The position numbers and the translations under genes were made by a program. Positions 1 through 8,854 of a stretch of DNA of 59,593 nt are shown here, in pieces. The first letter of the stretch is position 1; each line of letters starts with the position of its first letter. The stretch comes from Treponema sp. (GTDB lineage: Bacteria; Spirochaetota; Spirochaetia; Treponematales; Breznakiellaceae), in contig JAIRYT010000082.1 of the NCBI GenBank assembly GCA_031267675.1, positions 1-59,593 of the forward strand. The letters run 5' to 3'. The notes under the pieces were generated by a model that saw only the letters and a list, made by a program, of their open reading frames with translations, had not been told where the DNA came from and did not search any database.

Positions 1-518
1 CCAATGTCAAAAAACCGCACCATATGCGGGGGGGGGGGGGGGGGGGTAATTAATTAATAAATAAATTACGTGCAATCAGCAAAAGAAGCCTCCCGCGAAA
101 ACCACGACATTAAACTACAACGCCTTCCAATGTAACCGCTCCCGGCGGGCTTTGTCAATCCCTTTCCGCGCCGGAACGTACCGAAAGCAGCGAAAAACGG
201 CTCACGCGCACAATGATGACCGCCTTGTAAAATTTACAGCCCCGGACTATGATTTTACCATAATAACAGAGGGGAATTCGTTCACGGGCCGATGCTACCC
301 ATAAATCTCACGAACCATTACGAACATAAGACAAAAAGTTCGTGCTGTTCGTTGGTTCGTGGTGATCCTCTCCCTCTTCACTTTGCGCCCTTCGCGCCCT
401 TCGCGGTTAAATTTCTTTTCTTATCTTTTAGCCTAATCAGCCTACTAGCGGCAACACCGGCTTTCCGGACCATGCGGCCTTATTGCCCAACAGGCGAATT
501 TTTGCGAAGATGCTTCTT
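1..518. other. Gene-free leader region with G tract
   Basis: No convincing gene is visible here. The stretch holds a 19-base G run (28-46), an AT-rich block (47-67), an imperfect inverted repeat (309-325 against 347-361), and a CTTCGCGG-type direct repeat around 382-412. On the minus strand a promoter-like pair reads leftward: TTGACA at 152-157 and TACATT at 128-133, with an 18-base spacer. It would serve a gene left of the window. Short open frames on both strands have no family resemblance. Confidence 0.6.
28..46. repeat. Homopolymer G19 tract
   Basis: Nineteen consecutive G residues are followed by an AT-rich block of TAAT/TAAA units. On the minus strand this is a C tract that ends four bases before an ATG (positions 23-21). 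That frame (MVRFFDI...) runs out of the left edge. Such tracts are prone to slipped-strand mispairing. The length may also be affected by sequencing or assembly error. Confidence 0.85.
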
Positions 519-3212
519 ATGGAAACGAACAAGGAAGCAGCGCCGGAAGCGCGTAAAAATGAAAAACCGGGGCGCGGGAAACGTAACATAAAGCGCGTTA
601 TACTCGTGTTTCTGGTTATTTTTGCCGGCATTCCCCTTGCCGCGGAGCTTGCGTTCTTTGCTGTCCGCACCCCTTCGGGCGCGGTTATTCCCGATGATTT
701 TAGCGTCTATATACACGCTAAAAATCCCCTTACCCTTATCGATCATGCGCTTACCCACGAAAGCCTTCCCAACGCGCTCAGCAATCCCGCGCTCGCCGCG
801 CTCGCTTCTCCCCTTAATCAGCTTAAAAAAAGCGATCTTGTAAACAACCGGGTTCTGCGTTTTATGCTGCGGGGGTCGTTTTCCGCGGCGCTTTTAAGGG
901 ATAATTCATTTATAACCGCCTGGGATTCCGCCTTTGCCGCGCCCGCCCTTTTGTTCCTTCCCCTTGTTTCAGGGTCGTTAAAAATACCCGGTCTTGAATA
1001 TGTGCGGGAAAGCCGGCGTTTTGAATACCATGCCGAAAACGCCTCGTATTACATAGCCTTTAGACGTAATTTGATTATCGCGGCAAGCAGCGAATCGCTT
1101 TTAAACGAAGCGCTGGGCGAAGACGGCGCTTCGTATTCACCGGGAAAATCGCTCAAGTTAAAGAATTTTGATCTTTCCGCGCTGCTTTCCTCGCGAACGG
1201 TAACCGGCATTCTGGGCGAGGGAAACCCCCTGCTTGCTTCGGCGTTTAAGCAGATGGAATTGCCCGAACATATTGAAATGGGCCTTGAAATAAAACCTTC
1301 CCTGATCAATGTAAGTCTTGTCGCAGAGGTAGGCACCGATAACGAACGTTTTAAAACCATCCTTGAACGGAATTCCATTCCGCCGGATTTATTAAACATG
1401 GCCCCCGACACGACGCAGTATCTTACCGGACTTGGCGCGGCAAGTTTCGAGGATTTATTAAAGGCGGTTACCGTTGTTAATCCCGAGCTACAGGCGACCA
1501 TTGACACGGCAGACAAGGCTTCGTCGTCGCTCCTGCATTTGAGCGTCGACGATCTGCTTTATTCATGGACGGGATCGGAATTTGGCGTTATGGGTCTTGA
1601 AGAACGCGCGTCGCCGGTTTTTGCCATAAAAATAGAAGACGAACTCCAGCGGACAAGAATTTTTGACAGCGCCTTTGACACCATATTTTTGCGCGAAAAC
1701 ACCCAAACAATAATCGACGGCAGCCGCATTCCCCAAATTCAAATTCCCCCGTTTATCGAAGCAATACTGCGCATCATCAAGGTGCAAATTCCTTCTCCCT
1801 ATTATACGGTATACGAAGGCTGGATGCTTGTTTCCGAATCGCCCGAAAATATTTTAACGGTGGTCGAAGGCGCGCGAAAAAAAACATTGCTCGCAAAAAC
1901 CGATACCTGGCGCGAGCTTTCCGCGGCGGCCGCCGACAATTCGGCCCTTACCCTGTTTTATTCCCTTGACCGGTCAATTCCGTTTTTTTTGCGCGGCCAA
2001 AGCGCCGCTTCGGAAATTTTACGAATGTACCGAAAGGGTCTGCTTCGGGTTTCGCTCAAAGACGGCGTGCTTACGTTAAATCTTTCCGCCCGAAGCGGCG
2101 CGGGGCGCGGGCTTGAAAGCGTAAGCGGCTATCCCATCGCCCTGGGCGGCAGAACGGGAAGCGAGGTGTATGTGGTAAAAGCCGGCGGCGAGGCGCGGCT
2201 TCTTCTTACCCGTTTAAATCAGGCGATTGCGGTAAATCCCGCCGACCATAAAATCTACGCGCTTGACAGTAACGATCCGGTCTGGGTAATTCCCGCCAAT
2301 GGACTTGCGCCAAAAACAATGATCGAAAGCGCTGTCGCCTGGGTGGTAAGCGAAAAGGGTCTGGTAACACTGGTAAACGGCAATATGGAAGCGGTCGAAG
2401 GATTCCCGGTAATTACCGGGCTTAAAATTTCGGCCGCTCCCGCTTCGCACGGCGGCAGGGTATATCTTGCCTCGGAAGAAATCGAACAAAAGGGAGCGCT
2501 TTATACGGTAGACACGCTGGGAAAAATCGAAAGCCTTGGTGGTGATTACGGCGCGCCGATACTTTCTCCGCCGTCGTTTGCCGGCGCCGGAAAGAACGCC
2601 CGCATGGCGTTTTATCCCAAAAGTTTTCTGGGCGAACTCTTTCTTGCCAATGAGGCGGGCGCGGTGTTTGGCGGCTGGCCGGTTTACGCGTCGGGGATCG
2701 CCTATGGTTCGCCGCTTGTCTTTACCCGCTCTTCGTCTGTCAACATAGCCTTTGTTACGATGGCTGGGGAACTTTCTGTTTTTGATGAATCGGGAACGGC
2801 TGTCGAAGGCTTTCCCCTTGCGCTTGACGGCGTATTTTACGTACAGCCGTGCTGGGACGGCGAATATTTATGGCTGGTAAGTGAAATTGGCAGACTGTTC
2901 CGCGTAAGTATCTTTGGCAGCGTACTTGAACAGCAGATTCCCGATCTCAGGGTTAAGGAAGAAGGCTTTATCGCCGCTGCGGATTCCGACGGGGACGAGA
3001 TAAGCGAGGTATTTATCAGCGGCGAAGGCAACGCGCTTTACGGATATTCGCGCAATCTTAATTCACTTGAAGGCTTTCCGCTTCCGGTATGGGGCAGGCC
3101 CGTGTTGGACGATCTTGACGGAGACGACAGAATAGATCTTGCCGGAGTAGGCATGGACAATAAACTCTACCGCTGGAAGTTTAAAAAGGGGGAACAGCAA
3201 AATGAGCCATAA
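519..3212 (+). CDS. Membrane-anchored protein with C-terminal propeller-like repeats
   Basis: The protein is about 897 residues from the ATG at 519; an ATG at 510 and a TTG at 483 are in frame, and none has a clear ribosome site. A basic N-terminus is followed by one membrane helix (residues 26-49), so most of the protein should be periplasmic. The middle part resembles DUF3352-like proteins, with alternating strands and an YIAFRRNLIIAAS segment, but this match is tentative. The last third looks like a beta-propeller. It ends with two acidic loops of the FG-GAP/calcium type, ADSDGDEISE near residue 821 and DDLDGDDRIDL near 864. It overlaps the next gene by 11 bases, so the two are probably co-translated. 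Function is unknown. Confidence 0.75.
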   Translation: METNKEAAPEARKNEKPGRGKRNIKRVILVFLVIFAGIPLAAELAFFAVRTPSGAVIPDDFSVYIHAKNPLTLIDHALTHESLPNALSNPALAALASPLNQLKKSDLVNNRVLRFMLRGSFSAALLRDNSFITAWDSAFAAPALLFLPLVSGSLKIPGLEYVRESRRFEYHAENASYYIAFRRNLIIAASSESLLNEALGEDGASYSPGKSLKLKNFDLSALLSSRTVTGILGEGNPLLASAFKQMELPEHIEMGLEIKPSLINVSLVAEVGTDNERFKTILERNSIPPDLLNMAPDTTQYLTGLGAASFEDLLKAVTVVNPELQATIDTADKASSSLLHLSVDDLLYSWTGSEFGVMGLEERASPVFAIKIEDELQRTRIFDSAFDTIFLRENTQTIIDGSRIPQIQIPPFIEAILRIIKVQIPSPYYTVYEGWMLVSESPENILTVVEGARKKTLLAKTDTWRELSAAAADNSALTLFYSLDRSIPFFLRGQSAASEILRMYRKGLLRVSLKDGVLTLNLSARSGAGRGLESVSGYPIALGGRTGSEVYVVKAGGEARLLLTRLNQAIAVNPADHKIYALDSNDPVWVIPANGLAPKTMIESAVAWVVSEKGLVTLVNGNMEAVEGFPVITGLKISAAPASHGGRVYLASEEIEQKGALYTVDTLGKIESLGGDYGAPILSPPSFAGAGKNARMAFYPKSFLGELFLANEAGAVFGGWPVYASGIAYGSPLVFTRSSSVNIAFVTMAGELSVFDESGTAVEGFPLALDGVFYVQPCWDGEYLWLVSEIGRLFRVSIFGSVLEQQIPDLRVKEEGFIAAADSDGDEISEVFISGEGNALYGYSRNLNSLEGFPLPVWGRPVLDDLDGDDRIDLAGVGMDNKLYRWKFKKGEQQNEP

Positions 3213-4311
3213 TATCGGGAAACAGAAACTAATTTTTACGGCTGCGCTTATTTCCGCCGTTGCGTTTTCGGCGTGCCAATCGCTGCAGCAGGATAAAATG
3301 TACCGCAGCGGCGGGGATAACCTGGGGCTTCTGGAACTGGAAGATTTAATTGTTCCCCTTGATAAAGAAGCGGCTGCCGGCGCCGTTGCGGCTGCCCGCG
3401 CAAAAGTTGTTTCGCTCGAAAAAAGCGGAATCAAAAACAGCTATTTTGAGGGGGCCCTTGCCGGCTGGTCGGGTAGGCTCTATATAATCGAGGGAAACCT
3501 TCGCGCCGCCAGACAGCAGTATACCAGCGCAAAAAAACTCGCGCCCGGCGCGGCTAGTGTCCGTATTCTTGAAATCAGGCTTGAGACCGGCAGCGCAAAG
3601 AAAAAGGAACTCTGCGAAAAGGCGATTCGCGAGGCGATTGCTTTCGAGGAGGAGGCCGGGGAATTCAACATAGAACTGGGCAAACTCCTGCTTGAAGAAG
3701 GAAGCTTTCGCGAAGCGGTCGCCGCGTTCGACAGCGCCTTTCCCCGGCTGCGGCCGGTTTACCGCGGCACGTACGGCAATCTGCGCGAAAACGCCTGGGC
3801 GCTCCGCAATGTAGAGCCGGGGATGAACGCGGGAACAGCGGCTATCGCCCTTAAAAATGAAATTACCTGGGAGGAAGCGCTCAATCTGTCAAAAAATGAA
3901 ACCGATTTGCTGCGTTTTCTTGGCGGAAGAGACTCGGTTCCTGAATTATTCGCCCGCCTGCGCGAATTGTCCATTATTCCGCCCATACAAAATTCCGCAT
4001 CCGACCCGCAGTATAACGACGCAACCACGCTGACCGGCACGGTGCGCAGAAGCGGGAGCGCCTGGTTTCTGTGGCACATACTGGCGGAAAACCGCGACCG
4101 CGCTCTCCTGACACATTATTCGCCGCGTTATCCCGCCCGCAGCCCCATTCCCGATCTTGAGCGTTATTCGCCCTTCTTTGATTCGATAGTGGGCAGTGTC
4201 GAGCGCCAGTTTATGACCCTGCCCGACGGAAAGAATTTTTTTCCGGTACTGCCGGTAAGCGGGTCCGATTTTCTCGCCATGCTAAAACGGCTCGCCGCCG
4301 CGGTGCGGTAG
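3202..4311 (+). CDS. Lipoprotein with TPR-like helical repeats
   Basis: This 369-residue protein has a lipoprotein signal: a basic n-region, a hydrophobic stretch and a lipobox ending AFSAC at Cys25. It should therefore be acylated and membrane-attached outside the cytoplasm. The body is Ala/Leu/Glu-rich. Residues 70-190 show helix pairs of the tetratricopeptide kind, for example around LYIIEGNLRAARQQYTSAKK and the FREAVAAFDSAF segment. Its ATG lies inside the end of the upstream membrane-anchored gene, which points to a shared operon and possibly a shared envelope complex. No catalytic motif is visible, and the precise role is unknown. Confidence 0.75.
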   Translation: MSHNIGKQKLIFTAALISAVAFSACQSLQQDKMYRSGGDNLGLLELEDLIVPLDKEAAAGAVAAARAKVVSLEKSGIKNSYFEGALAGWSGRLYIIEGNLRAARQQYTSAKKLAPGAASVRILEIRLETGSAKKKELCEKAIREAIAFEEEAGEFNIELGKLLLEEGSFREAVAAFDSAFPRLRPVYRGTYGNLRENAWALRNVEPGMNAGTAAIALKNEITWEEALNLSKNETDLLRFLGGRDSVPELFARLRELSIIPPIQNSASDPQYNDATTLTGTVRRSGSAWFLWHILAENRDRALLTHYSPRYPARSPIPDLERYSPFFDSIVGSVERQFMTLPDGKNFFPVLPVSGSDFLAMLKRLAAAVR

Positions 4312-4367
4312 CGACTCCAAGCTGCTGCGCAGCTTGCGAATTTATTCGCTGGGGCCGCCTGCCGGGC
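4312..4367. repeat. Dispersed palindromic repeat, copy 1
   Basis: Between two convergent genes lies a hairpin (AAGCTGC, loop TGC, GCAGCTT), then the spacer GCGAATTTATTCGCT and a second GC-rich inverted motif. The same layout recurs near 51365, 55574 and 55645. It may also act as a bidirectional transcription end. Confidence 0.7.
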
Positions 4368-4370
4368 TTG

Positions 4371-6911
4371 TTACGCCCATTTAATTAAACCTGTCCGGTA
4401 CGGATGGACAAGCGCGTCGTGTTTTGGCAGGACGCGTACGGTATGGCCCTGCTGGCCGGTTTCGGCGCATTCAATACGCACCTGGTAGACCCATTCGTTT
4501 CCTTCCTGTCTAAGGGGTTTCATTTCGGTGCGCAGCGCGCCGCTAATGTCTTTGCCCCGGTTAGAGACCGCGCCGTGGTACAGTTCAACCTTTAGTTCGT
4601 TAAAATCAAGTCCGGCCAGATCAATGTGGGCGGTAACCGTCAAAAAATCGCCGCGCTGCATTACCGGGCGGGCGTTGCTTTCAATTTTCGTAATCCGCAA
4701 ATTGTCCCAGACGCTCCGCAGTTTTGCCGTATAGGCGGCAAGCGCTTTTGATTCCGCGTAATCGTCCTTGATTATCCGCCGGTAATTTTTGAGCGCGGGA
4801 AAATAAAAATTGTTGGAATAATCCATAAGCATCCGGTGGCTCGACATTGACTGACCAATCTCGCGCATGCAGGTTTTTATGCGCTTAATCCAGTCGCGCG
4901 GCAGATTGTCCCGTCCGCGCTGATAGAAAAGGGGAATAATGTCGCGCTCCAGTAAATCGTAAAGCGCCTTGCTTTCGATATCATCCTGAAGCTTTTCGTC
5001 ATGGTACTGTTCGCCCTGTCCGATTGCCCATCCTACTTCGGGATTGTACGCTTCGTCCCACCAGCCGTCAAGAATTGAACAGTTAAGAACGCCGTTCATC
5101 GCCGCCTTCATGCCGCTGGTTCCGCTGGCTTCCATCGGGCGGCGCGGCGTGTTAAGCCACACATCGGCGCCGCTGGTTAAATAGTGGGCCACGGTCATGT
5201 CGTAATTTTCGATAAATACGATACGGCTTTGCACGTCGTTCTTTTCCGCAAAATGGATAATTTCGCGGATTAATTCTTTTCCGGGCATATCCATCGGGTG
5301 GGCCTTGCCGGCGAAAATCAGCTGGACAGGCCGTTCGTTATCTTTAAGCAGCCTGATAAGCCGCTCGGGATCGCGGAGCAAAAGATTGCCGCGTTTGTAG
5401 GTGGCAAAGCGCCGCGCAAACGCCAGCGTAAGCGCGTAGGGCGAAAGCGCGTCCTCGGCCTGCTGGACGCGGCGCTCCACCGCGCCGGTCCGTTTTAAGT
5501 GTTCGCGGATGCGGCCCCGGGCAAAAGCCACAAGGCGTTCGCGCCGGCGCTCGTGGGTGCGCCACAATTCCTCGTCGCTAATGCGGTCCATGCGATCCCA
5601 AATCGCCAGGTCGGTGGGTTCTTCTTCAAAGTGCGGGCCAAAGTAACGGTCAAGCAAATCGGTCATGGGACTGGACACCCAGGTGCGCGGATGAACGCCG
5701 TTGGTTACATGGTGAATAGGCACTTCGTCAAGCGGCAGTCCGGGCCAAAGCCCCCGCCACATAGTGCGGCTTACCACGCCGTGAAGGCGGGCGACTCCGT
5801 TGGCATACGCGGCGCATTTAAGAGCCAGCACCGTCATGCAAAAGTTTTCGTGATCATCGTCGGGGTGTTCGCGGCCCATGGCAAGAAATTCTTTCCAGGA
5901 GATCCCTAAAATTTCCGTCCAGCTTTTAAAATATTTTTCCAAAAGGCCGGTGTCAAAGCGCTCGTTCCCCGCCGGAACCGGCGTATGGGTGGTAAAAATA
6001 TGGGTCGGCCACACCGCTTCCAGCGCTTCGTAAAAGGTAAAACTCTTTTCGACCATGATTTCGCGGATGCGCTCCAGGGCAAGAAACGCCGCGTGCCCTT
6101 CGTTCATGTGGGCCGCGGCGGGATTAATTCCCAGCGCCCGCAGCGCCCTGATTCCCCCGATACCCAAAAGAATCTCCTGGCGGATTCGTGTTTCCTTGTC
6201 GCCGCCGTAAAGCGCCGAGGTAACGTCGCGGATGTCCGGAGCGTTTTCGTCCATGTTGGTATCCAGTAAAAAGAGCGAACTGCGGCCTACCTTTACTTCC
6301 CATATCTGCGCCGCCGCCTGGCGGCCCGCCAAATCCACGCTAATCTTGACGGGTTCGCCGTTTTTGCCGGTTTTAAGTTCTACCGGCATATTGTACCAGT
6401 CGTTTTCCGGGTAGTTTTCCTGCTGGAACCCGTCGGCGTTGAGCGCCTGGGTAAAGTAACCCTGCCGGTAAAGCAGCCCTACGCCGACCAGCGGAAGCCC
6501 CATATCGGAGGATGTCTTCATGTGGTCGCCCGACAGAATGCCAAGCCCTCCCGAATAAATGGGAAGTGATACATCCATGCCGTATTCCATTGAAAAATAG
6601 GCCACTACATCCTTGCGCGAGCCCTTATACCAGGTTTCACCTTTTTTATACTTTTGAAACCGGCCGTAAATCTCTTCCAGGGCGGCAAGATACGAGTCGT
6701 CCTTGGCAACCTGGGCAAGCCGTTCCTGGCTTACCATTCCCAGCGTGCGCACCGGGCTTTGCTGCGACTCAAGCCAGCAGTCATAATCCAGCCTGATAAA
6801 AAGCTGGACCGCGTCAAAATTCCAGGAAAGCCACAGGTTTCGGGCAATTTCTTCCAGCGGCTTTAACACCTCGGGAAGCTTTGGTTTTACGGTATATGTG
6901 GATATTGTCAT
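4371..6911 (-). CDS. glgP: Alpha-glucan (glycogen) phosphorylase
   Basis: This 846-residue enzyme should release glucose-1-phosphate from glycogen or maltodextrin with phosphate and PLP. It is the bacterial/archaeal type with an N-terminal DUF3417-like segment (residues 5-110, with IARNLWLSWN), followed by the GT35 fold. The active-site motif EASGTSGMKAAMNG carries the PLP-binding lysine at about residue 602, and the SGGLGILSGDHMK glycine loop is intact. The ATG at 6911 (MTISTYTV) is preferred over an upstream TTG. It sits seven bases below a TAGACT box, with no ribosome site, suggesting a leaderless mRNA. A C-terminal beta-rich tail follows the catalytic domain. The cyclase gene is divergent. 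Confidence 0.95.
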   Translation of the reverse strand: MTISTYTVKPKLPEVLKPLEEIARNLWLSWNFDAVQLFIRLDYDCWLESQQSPVRTLGMVSQERLAQVAKDDSYLAALEEIYGRFQKYKKGETWYKGSRKDVVAYFSMEYGMDVSLPIYSGGLGILSGDHMKTSSDMGLPLVGVGLLYRQGYFTQALNADGFQQENYPENDWYNMPVELKTGKNGEPVKISVDLAGRQAAAQIWEVKVGRSSLFLLDTNMDENAPDIRDVTSALYGGDKETRIRQEILLGIGGIRALRALGINPAAAHMNEGHAAFLALERIREIMVEKSFTFYEALEAVWPTHIFTTHTPVPAGNERFDTGLLEKYFKSWTEILGISWKEFLAMGREHPDDDHENFCMTVLALKCAAYANGVARLHGVVSRTMWRGLWPGLPLDEVPIHHVTNGVHPRTWVSSPMTDLLDRYFGPHFEEEPTDLAIWDRMDRISDEELWRTHERRRERLVAFARGRIREHLKRTGAVERRVQQAEDALSPYALTLAFARRFATYKRGNLLLRDPERLIRLLKDNERPVQLIFAGKAHPMDMPGKELIREIIHFAEKNDVQSRIVFIENYDMTVAHYLTSGADVWLNTPRRPMEASGTSGMKAAMNGVLNCSILDGWWDEAYNPEVGWAIGQGEQYHDEKLQDDIESKALYDLLERDIIPLFYQRGRDNLPRDWIKRIKTCMREIGQSMSSHRMLMDYSNNFYFPALKNYRRIIKDDYAESKALAAYTAKLRSVWDNLRITKIESNARPVMQRGDFLTVTAHIDLAGLDFNELKVELYHGAVSNRGKDISGALRTEMKPLRQEGNEWVYQVRIECAETGQQGHTVRVLPKHDALVHPYRTGLIKWA

Positions 6912-6918
6912 GCAACCA

Positions 6919-6947
6919 AGTCTAGAGCATTGAGACGGATTGTGCAA
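6919..6947 (-). promoter_or_regulatory. glgP promoter, leaderless layout
   Basis: On the minus strand TTGCAC (6947-6942), a 17-base spacer and TAGACT (6924-6919) are followed by seven bases and then the glgP ATG. The predicted transcription start is at or one base before the start codon. Confidence 0.55.
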
Positions 6948-6961
6948 CAATAACAATATGC

Positions 6962-6990
6962 TTGACAGCGTCCGCGGTACCAGACAGACT
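6962..6990 (+). promoter_or_regulatory. Promoter of the cyclase operon
   Basis: A perfect TTGACA (6962-6967) is followed by a 17-base spacer and CAGACT (6985-6990). The predicted mRNA has a leader of about 13 bases containing AAGGAA, the ribosome site of the cyclase gene. It diverges from the glgP promoter. Confidence 0.5.
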
Positions 6991-7009
6991 TAATAATGTA
7001 AGGAATCAA

Positions 7010-8854
7010 ATGCAAAAAACACAGGGTAAAGTCCGGTTCCCCATCGGGGTCAAACTGGTTACGATCATAACGGCGCTGCTTCTTCTTTCCCTGGGGGCCA
7101 TTACCGCCCTGGTGTCGGTTCTGGTATCCGAGGATGTGCGCCTTACCGCCGAGGAAACCAACTTTACCGTGAACCGCCGTTCCGCCGCCGAGGCGGAGAT
7201 CATTCTGACGATGATTCGTTCCAACGCCCTGGTGCTGCTTGATACCCTGAGCGTGTCCGGCGCGGAAGAGCGGGCGGGGGCGGCTTTTTTTGAGCGAAAC
7301 CAGGATATCGCCGCTATCGGCGTGGCCGGGGCCGAAGCCGGGGACGAAGACCCGCTGCGTTTAATCAACAGCCGTTTCTTTCTTTCCAACGAAATAGATC
7401 CTTCGCTGGTCGCCGTCTTTATCAGAGAGAACGCCGCCGCCCTGGAGCGCTGCCGCCTGGGGGATATGGTGCTGCTAAACGCGGCGCCGGTCTTTGATCT
7501 TCCCATACTGGCCTTTCTTTATCCCTGGCAGGCGGGGGGCCGTGAAGAAGCCGCGGTGATCTTCTTTTCGTCCGAATCCCTGACCGACACCTTTGGATCG
7601 GGAACCAGCCAGTCTTTTTTAATAAATGACGAAGGCGATCTGCTGGTTCACGCCGATACCGATCTGGTACGCGCCGGGGCCAATCTGGGGGACACGCCCT
7701 TTATCCGCTCGATGTGGGAAAGTTCGGAACAAAACCTCCAGACCCTTTATACCGATTCCGGCGGAATCCGTTACTTTGGGGCCTACAGCAAACTTGGTTT
7801 TGGCAACGCCGCGGTGGTTACCAATGTGGAATACGATCTGGTGTTTGAGGGCACCGCGGCGACTACCCGGCGGAACATTCTTCTTACCGGGGCGGTGCTG
7901 TTTATTTCGATCCTTTTTATCTGGTTTTTCTCCAAATCCATCAGTGTTCCCCTTAAAAACTTAAGCGCCGCCGCGAGACGGATTAAGGACGGCGAATTTG
8001 GACTGGATCTTAGGGCAAAAACCCGCGACGAAATCGGCGTGTTGACCGAAAGTTTTGTGGAAATGGGAAAGGGCCTGGCGGAGCGGGAACGCCTGCGGGA
8101 TACCTTTGGCCGTTTTATCAACGAAACCATCGCGGAACAGGCCATGAAGGGCGAGTTAACCCTGGGCGGCGAAACCAAACAGGTGACGGTGTTTTTTTCG
8201 GACATCCGCTCCTTTACTTCCATATCGGAAAGGCTTGAACCTCACGAAGTAGTGGAATTCCTTAACGACTACATGACCCGCATGGTTGACTGCGTTGACA
8301 AGACCGGCGGGGTAGTGGACAAGTTTATCGGAGACGCGGTTATGGGTGTCTGGGGCGCGCCGGTTTCGGCGGGGAGTACCGCCAAAGACGCCTTTAACTG
8401 TGTCCGCTGCGCCCTCTTAATGCGCCGGGCCCTGCTGGAATTTAACCGGGGCCGGGGCGGAGACAAGAAGCCCGTTATACGCATAGGCTGCGGCATCAAT
8501 ACCGGGGACGTGGTTGCGGGGCAAATCGGCTCCCACAAGCGTATGGAGTATACGGTTATCGGCGATACGGTAAACCTGGCCAGCCGTACCGAAGCCCTCA
8601 ACAAACCTTTTGGAACGGATATCCTTATCACCGAAAATACGTGGAAACTGGTGGGGAACTACCTGATTTCCAAAGAAATGCCCCCGGTCCAGGTAAAGGG
8701 AAAGGAAAAGCCCGTGCGGATGTTTGCCGTCATCAACGCGCGCCAGGCTCAGGGGCCCCAGACCCTGGCGGATCTGCGAAAGCTCCTGGATATTGTTCCG
8801 CCGGATTTGAGCAAAGCAAATGTCAATGCCGAAGAAAAAAAGTACAAACTCTAG
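7010..8854 (+). CDS. Membrane-bound class III adenylate cyclase
   Basis: The 614-residue protein starts at ATG 7010, five bases below AAGGAA; an in-frame TTG at 6962 lies inside the promoter. The order is membrane helix (13-38), an extracytoplasmic sensor region of about 250 residues, membrane helix (290-308), HAMP linker (309-360) and a class III cyclase domain (392-580). Metal ligands are visible in FFSDIRSFT (Asp398) and DKFIGDAVM (Asp442). Lys438 and Asp519 in VIGDTVNLASR fit ATP rather than GTP, so the product should be cAMP. The sensor resembles Cache-type domains but its ligand is unknown. The next gene begins 35 bases before this one ends. Confidence 0.92.
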   Translation: MQKTQGKVRFPIGVKLVTIITALLLLSLGAITALVSVLVSEDVRLTAEETNFTVNRRSAAEAEIILTMIRSNALVLLDTLSVSGAEERAGAAFFERNQDIAAIGVAGAEAGDEDPLRLINSRFFLSNEIDPSLVAVFIRENAAALERCRLGDMVLLNAAPVFDLPILAFLYPWQAGGREEAAVIFFSSESLTDTFGSGTSQSFLINDEGDLLVHADTDLVRAGANLGDTPFIRSMWESSEQNLQTLYTDSGGIRYFGAYSKLGFGNAAVVTNVEYDLVFEGTAATTRRNILLTGAVLFISILFIWFFSKSISVPLKNLSAAARRIKDGEFGLDLRAKTRDEIGVLTESFVEMGKGLAERERLRDTFGRFINETIAEQAMKGELTLGGETKQVTVFFSDIRSFTSISERLEPHEVVEFLNDYMTRMVDCVDKTGGVVDKFIGDAVMGVWGAPVSAGSTAKDAFNCVRCALLMRRALLEFNRGRGGDKKPVIRIGCGINTGDVVAGQIGSHKRMEYTVIGDTVNLASRTEALNKPFGTDILITENTWKLVGNYLISKEMPPVQVKGKEKPVRMFAVINARQAQGPQTLADLRKLLDIVPPDLSKANVNAEEKKYKL

